NCBI GenBank assembly: GCA_937996825.1
Contig: CALKUJ010000381.1
Coordinates: forward strand, 1 to 10,034
Direction of reading: 5' to 3'
Source of the DNA: an uncultured Polynucleobacter sp.
Lineage (GTDB): Bacteria > Pseudomonadota > Gammaproteobacteria > Burkholderiales > Burkholderiaceae
DNA: 10,034 nt
The notes under the pieces: generated by a model
The model's database searches: none
What the model was told of the DNA's origin: nothing
The model's input: only the letters and a program-made list of their open reading frames with translations
In this document: positions 6,680-10,034 of the stretch, piece after piece
Layout: each line of letters opens with the position of its first letter
How positions within the stretch are numbered: position 1 is the stretch's first letter
Position numbers and translations under genes: made by a program

Positions 6680-9472
6680 ATGTCTACACATCGCCTTTTG
6701 CTAGTTGACGGTTCTAGCTACCTTTACCGTGCCTTTCATGCCATGCCAGATTTGCGCAATGCGCAAGGTTTTCCAACCGGCGCTATTCAAGGCATGGTCA
6801 ATATGATGAGGCGAGCAAGAACAGAATTAGACGCTGATCACATCGCTTGCGTATTTGATGCCAAAGGAAAAACATTCCGAGACGAGATGTACCCAGAGTA
6901 CAAGGCCAATCGTTCATCCATGCCAGAAGATTTGGCCATGCAGATTGAAGCTATCCATCAAGTGGTGCGCGCCATGGGTTGGCCAGTATTGGTTGTGCCG
7001 GGCATTGAAGCTGATGACGTGATTGGAACTTTGGCCAAGCAGGCCAAGGCTGCCAATTGGAATGTTCTTATTTCAACGGGTGATAAAGATTTGGCTCAAT
7101 TGGTTGAGCCTGGCATTAGCTTGATCAACACCATGACAGAAGAGCGTTTGGATAGTGATGGCGTATTGAATAAATTTGGTGTTCCACCAGAAAGAATTGT
7201 CGACTACCTCTCCATCATGGGCGATAGCGTTGATAACGTTCCAGGTGTTCCTAAGGCGGGGCCTAAAACTGCCGTCAAGTGGTTGAATGAGTTTGGCACC
7301 TTGGATGAGTTGATGAAGCGCTCTGCTGAGGTCAAAGGCGTTGTTGGTGAAAATTTACGAGCCAGTCTTGATTGGTTGCCCAAAGCCAGAGAGTTACTCA
7401 CAGTCAAAATTGACTGTGATCTTAATGAGCATCTGATTGGTTTGCATGAACTTCATGCAAAACCAGAAGACAAAGAAACGCTTAGAGAATTGTTCACTCA
7501 GTTTGGATTTAAATCTTTATTGAGAGAGTTAGATCGCAGTTCATCTGCTCCGGCGGGACAAAATGAAACTGGAGCAGGGGCAGCTTCGGGGTCAGCAAAA
7601 GCAACTGATGTGAAAGAGTTATCAGGCGCTGACTTATTGGGCTTTGTTGCAGAGCGACCTGCTGAAAAAATTGAGCGCCATTATTCATGTGTGACCACTG
7701 ATGCCGAATTAGATCTTTGGTTAAAGAAAATCAATTCAGCCGCATTGACTTGTGTTGATACTGAGACAACTGGTTTGGATGCCTTGAGGGTCGATCTCGT
7801 GGGTATTTCATTGGCTGTTTCACCGGGTGAGGCTTGCTACATTCCTTTGGCTCACAGCACCAATGAAGATCAGTTAGATAAGCAATCAGTCCTTGAAAAA
7901 CTCAAACCATGGTTAGAGAGTGATGAGCATGCCAAGCTTGGTCAAAACTTGAAATATGACATTCATATCTTTGATGGTTGTGGCATCAAGCTAAGAGGGA
8001 TTCAGCATGACACCCTATTGCAGTCTTATGTTCTAGAGTCTCACAGAAGTCATGACATGGACAGTTTGGCCATGCGTCATTTGGGTGAAAAAACCATTGC
8101 TTATGAAGATGTTTGCGGTAAAGGCGTGCACCAAATCACATTTGATCAAGTCAACCTTGAGACTGCCACACAATATGCGGCGGAAGATGCCGACATCACC
8201 CTAAGACTTCATCAAGCGATGTATCCAGCCATCGAAGCAGATGAAAAGTTGTTACACATTTATCGTGACATTGAAATGCCTGCGATGCTGGCGCTTGCTG
8301 TGATGGAGCGCAATGGCATTTTGATTGACAGCGCTAAATTAGCTGCTCAAGGTCAAGTTGTTGGACAACGTTTACTTGAATTAGAAAAACAAATTCATGA
8401 GCTGGCTGGCCAGCCTTTCAATATTCAGTCACCAAAACAAATCGCAGAAATCTTGTTTGGCAAACTTGAGTTGCCGGTTGTTAAAAAAACTCCTTCTGGC
8501 GCACCATCCACGGATGAAGAAGTGTTGCAAAAGTTGGCAGAGAACTATCCATTGCCAGCCAGAATCTTGGACTACAGAAGTTTGGCCAAGCTGCAATCAA
8601 CTTATATTGAAAAACTACCAAGAATGGTCAACCCTAAAACTGGCAGAGTTCACACAAACTACTCTCAGGCGGTTGCTGTGACTGGACGTTTGGCTTCGAG
8701 CGAGCCAAATTTGCAAAATATTCCAGTCAGAACGGAAGAGGGCAGAAAGATTCGGGAAGCCTTTATTGCTAAACCTGGTTCAGTCATGGTGTCGGCTGAC
8801 TACTCTCAAATTGAGTTACGCATCATGGCTCACATTGCTGAAGATGAAAGCTTATTAAAAGCTTTTGCAGCAGGTGAAGATATTCATAAAGCCACGGCTG
8901 CTGAAATGTTCCATGTGGCTCTTGATCAAGTTAGCTCTGAGCAAAGACGTTATGCCAAGGTCATCAATTTTGGTTTGATCTATGGCATGAGTGCTTTTGG
9001 ATTGGCTGGTAATTTGGGTATCGAGCGCTCAGCTGCACAGCAGTACATTGATACCTATTTTGCTAGGTACCCGGGTGTGGCTGATTACATGGCAAGCACC
9101 AGAATTCGTGCCAAAGAAAATGGCTATGTTGAAACCGTCTTTGGTCGTCGTTTGTGGTTGCCTGAAATCAGAAGCGCCAATGGCATGCGTCGCCAAGGTG
9201 CTGAAAGAGCAGCCATTAATGCACCCATGCAAGGAACCGCTGCGGATTTGATTAAATTGGCAATGATTGCGGTCCAGCATTGGATAGAGGAAAATCACTT
9301 GCAAACATGTATGCTTTTGCAAGTCCATGATGAATTAGTGCTTGAGGTACCTGAGTCTGAACTCGAATTAGTGAAGGAACATTTACCAAAGCTAATGACA
9401 GGCGTTGCATCATTGAAGGTGCCGTTGTTGGTTGAAGTTGGAGTTGGTGCAAATTGGGAAGAAGCCCATTGA
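6680..9472 (+). CDS. polA: DNA polymerase I with 5' nuclease, 3'-5' proofreading and polymerase domains
   Basis: Fills gaps and removes RNA primers in Okazaki-fragment maturation and excision repair. With the start at 6680 (MSTHRLLLVDGSSYLYRAFHAMPD) the product is 930 residues, close to E. coli Pol I (928). 5' nuclease domain (about 1-286): VFDAKGKTFRDE with D60, GIEADDVIG, STGDKDLAQL, and the helix-hairpin-helix region GDSVDNVPGVPKAGPKTA. A Ser/Ala/Gly-rich linker covers about 287-315. The proofreading domain keeps all catalytic residues: D360 and E362 (DTET), D427 (GQNLKYD), Y499 and D503 (YAAEDAD), so exonuclease activity is expected, unlike in several Pol I enzymes that have lost it. Polymerase domain: motif A with D707 (ADYSQIELR), motif B RRYAKVINFGLIYG with K760, motif C HDE at 883-885. 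An in-frame ATG at 6656 would add MHQLYDCG and overlap the DUF2782 start; homologues begin at the later ATG. Neither start has a good Shine-Dalgarno sequence (only GTGGG directly touching the 6680 ATG). Confidence 0.97.
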   Translation: MSTHRLLLVDGSSYLYRAFHAMPDLRNAQGFPTGAIQGMVNMMRRARTELDADHIACVFDAKGKTFRDEMYPEYKANRSSMPEDLAMQIEAIHQVVRAMGWPVLVVPGIEADDVIGTLAKQAKAANWNVLISTGDKDLAQLVEPGISLINTMTEERLDSDGVLNKFGVPPERIVDYLSIMGDSVDNVPGVPKAGPKTAVKWLNEFGTLDELMKRSAEVKGVVGENLRASLDWLPKARELLTVKIDCDLNEHLIGLHELHAKPEDKETLRELFTQFGFKSLLRELDRSSSAPAGQNETGAGAASGSAKATDVKELSGADLLGFVAERPAEKIERHYSCVTTDAELDLWLKKINSAALTCVDTETTGLDALRVDLVGISLAVSPGEACYIPLAHSTNEDQLDKQSVLEKLKPWLESDEHAKLGQNLKYDIHIFDGCGIKLRGIQHDTLLQSYVLESHRSHDMDSLAMRHLGEKTIAYEDVCGKGVHQITFDQVNLETATQYAAEDADITLRLHQAMYPAIEADEKLLHIYRDIEMPAMLALAVMERNGILIDSAKLAAQGQVVGQRLLELEKQIHELAGQPFNIQSPKQIAEILFGKLELPVVKKTPSGAPSTDEEVLQKLAENYPLPARILDYRSLAKLQSTYIEKLPRMVNPKTGRVHTNYSQAVAVTGRLASSEPNLQNIPVRTEEGRKIREAFIAKPGSVMVSADYSQIELRIMAHIAEDESLLKAFAAGEDIHKATAAEMFHVALDQVSSEQRRYAKVINFGLIYGMSAFGLAGNLGIERSAAQQYIDTYFARYPGVADYMASTRIRAKENGYVETVFGRRLWLPEIRSANGMRRQGAERAAINAPMQGTAADLIKLAMIAVQHWIEENHLQTCMLLQVHDELVLEVPESELELVKEHLPKLMTGVASLKVPLLVEVGVGANWEEAH

Positions 9473-9502
9473 TGAATGAATGACTTAAGAAAACAATGAC
9501 AA

Positions 9503-9508
9503 AAGGAG
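9503..9508 (+). promoter_or_regulatory. Strong Shine-Dalgarno before the hydrolase GTG start
   Basis: AAGGAG sits 6 bases before the GTG at 9515, the best ribosome binding site in the window. It fixes the start at a GTG. The nearer ATG at 9510 is in another frame and reaches a stop after six codons. Confidence 0.8.
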
Positions 9509-9514
9509 AATGCT

Positions 9515-10034
9515 GTGGATAAGAATCTAATCAAAGAAGCAGAGTCACTATTGAATAGCACTGGTACTGATCGCCGTGGTTTTTTGAAGGCTGGCGCTGT
9601 TGCAAGTGTTGGTTTGGGTTATGTGGCTGCTGCTGAACCAGTTTTAGCGCAGGCTATTCAGACAAACTTTGATGGCATTGATGCGCAAGAAATAACTTTC
9701 AGCTCCAAAGGGGTGGATGTTCCTGCCTATGTTGCAAGACCAAAGAAGGCGCCAAAAAATGGTTTGCCTGTGGTCTTTGTGGTCAGTGAAATTTTTGGTG
9801 TTCATGAGTACATCGCTGATGTGGCGAGAAGATTTGCCAAGATGGGATATTTAGCGATTGCACCAGAATTCTTTGTCAGAGCGGGCGACCCTAACACTTT
9901 GGGCACCATGGCAGAAATCTTGAAAGAGATCGTTGGTAAAACACCAGATGATCAAGTGATGGCTGACATACAAGCTGGTATCAATTGGGCTGGTAAAAAT
10001 GGCGGTGATTTGAAACGCGTTGGTATCACTGGTT
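9515..10034 (+). CDS. Dienelactone hydrolase-family protein with Tat signal, C-terminus cut by window edge
   Basis: An alpha/beta hydrolase of the dienelactone hydrolase (carboxymethylenebutenolidase) family, of which 173 residues are visible; family members with a leader usually run to about 290. The N-terminus has a twin-arginine motif, TDRRGFLKAG (RR at 20-21), then a mildly hydrophobic stretch (AGAVASVGLGYVAAAEPVLAQA) and a likely cleavage site after LAQA (47), so the folded enzyme is predicted to be exported by Tat to the periplasm. The mature part shows GVDVPAYVARP, then VVFVVSEIFGVHEYIADVARRFAKMGY, where E92 corresponds to the conserved active-site Glu of the family, and YLAIAPEFF. The window stops at RVGITG, just before where the nucleophile motif (usually G-x-C-x-G) should appear, so catalytic competence cannot be judged. 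It follows polA by 42 bp with no visible terminator between them. The substrate is unknown: many such paralogues do not act on dienelactone. Confidence 0.88.
   Translation, partial: MDKNLIKEAESLLNSTGTDRRGFLKAGAVASVGLGYVAAAEPVLAQAIQTNFDGIDAQEITFSSKGVDVPAYVARPKKAPKNGLPVVFVVSEIFGVHEYIADVARRFAKMGYLAIAPEFFVRAGDPNTLGTMAEILKEIVGKTPDDQVMADIQAGINWAGKNGGDLKRVGITG

Noticed and set aside
7538..7624. Possible insertion or frameshift in the Ser/Ala/Gly-rich stretch of polA
   Set aside because: The frame stays open and resumes in a normal proofreading domain; variable linkers between the 5' nuclease and 3'-5' exonuclease domains are usual in Pol I.
9029..9561. Overlapping minus-strand open frames at the end of polA
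   Set aside because: They oppose polymerase motifs B and C and the polA/hydrolase junction and have no coding-like composition or known domain.
1..10034. Mobile elements, CRISPR, defence genes or horizontally acquired island
   Set aside because: No transposase, integrase, direct-repeat array, tRNA or attachment-like repeat was seen, and composition looks uniform by eye across the window.

Overview
The window looks like an ordinary housekeeping stretch of a betaproteobacterial chromosome. The best guess is order Burkholderiales, in a lineage with a small genome and AT-leaning composition such as Polynucleobacter. This rests on protein character (an APH-fold homoserine kinase, a BPSS1780-type membrane protein, a DUF2782 protein next to polA) and on base composition judged by eye. 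It is inference, not a database result.

Layout. Bases 1-2138 (minus) hold about three quarters of valS, cut off at its C-terminal end by the window edge. A 40-bp gap separates it from the divergent uvrD (2179-4482, plus). uvrD ends exactly where the convergent membrane-protein gene (4483-5247, minus) ends, with no base between the two stop codons. That gene is the last of a tightly packed minus-strand run read in the order DUF2782 protein (6657-6247), homoserine kinase thrB (6241-5249), membrane protein (5247-4483). A 22-bp gap then separates the DUF2782 gene from the divergent polA (6680-9472, plus). After 42 bp comes a Tat-targeted dienelactone hydrolase-family gene (9515 to the window end, plus), cut before its catalytic centre is complete. 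No stretch over 300 bp lacks a gene. I see no tRNA, rRNA, CRISPR array, insertion sequence, phage gene or convincing hairpin terminator.

How the genes fit together. UvrD and DNA polymerase I act one after the other in nucleotide excision repair: UvrD displaces the incised strand and Pol I fills the gap. ValRS serves translation and ThrB serves threonine synthesis. The DUF2782 and membrane proteins have no known function. All key catalytic motifs that can be read in ValRS, UvrD, ThrB and Pol I are intact, including the Pol I proofreading residues.

I found no new multi-gene system. The points most worth a second look are the very short divergent spacers whose candidate -10 elements are symmetric or back to back, the zero-base convergent junction inside a perfect palindrome, and the small secreted DUF2782 protein that keeps company with thrB and polA.
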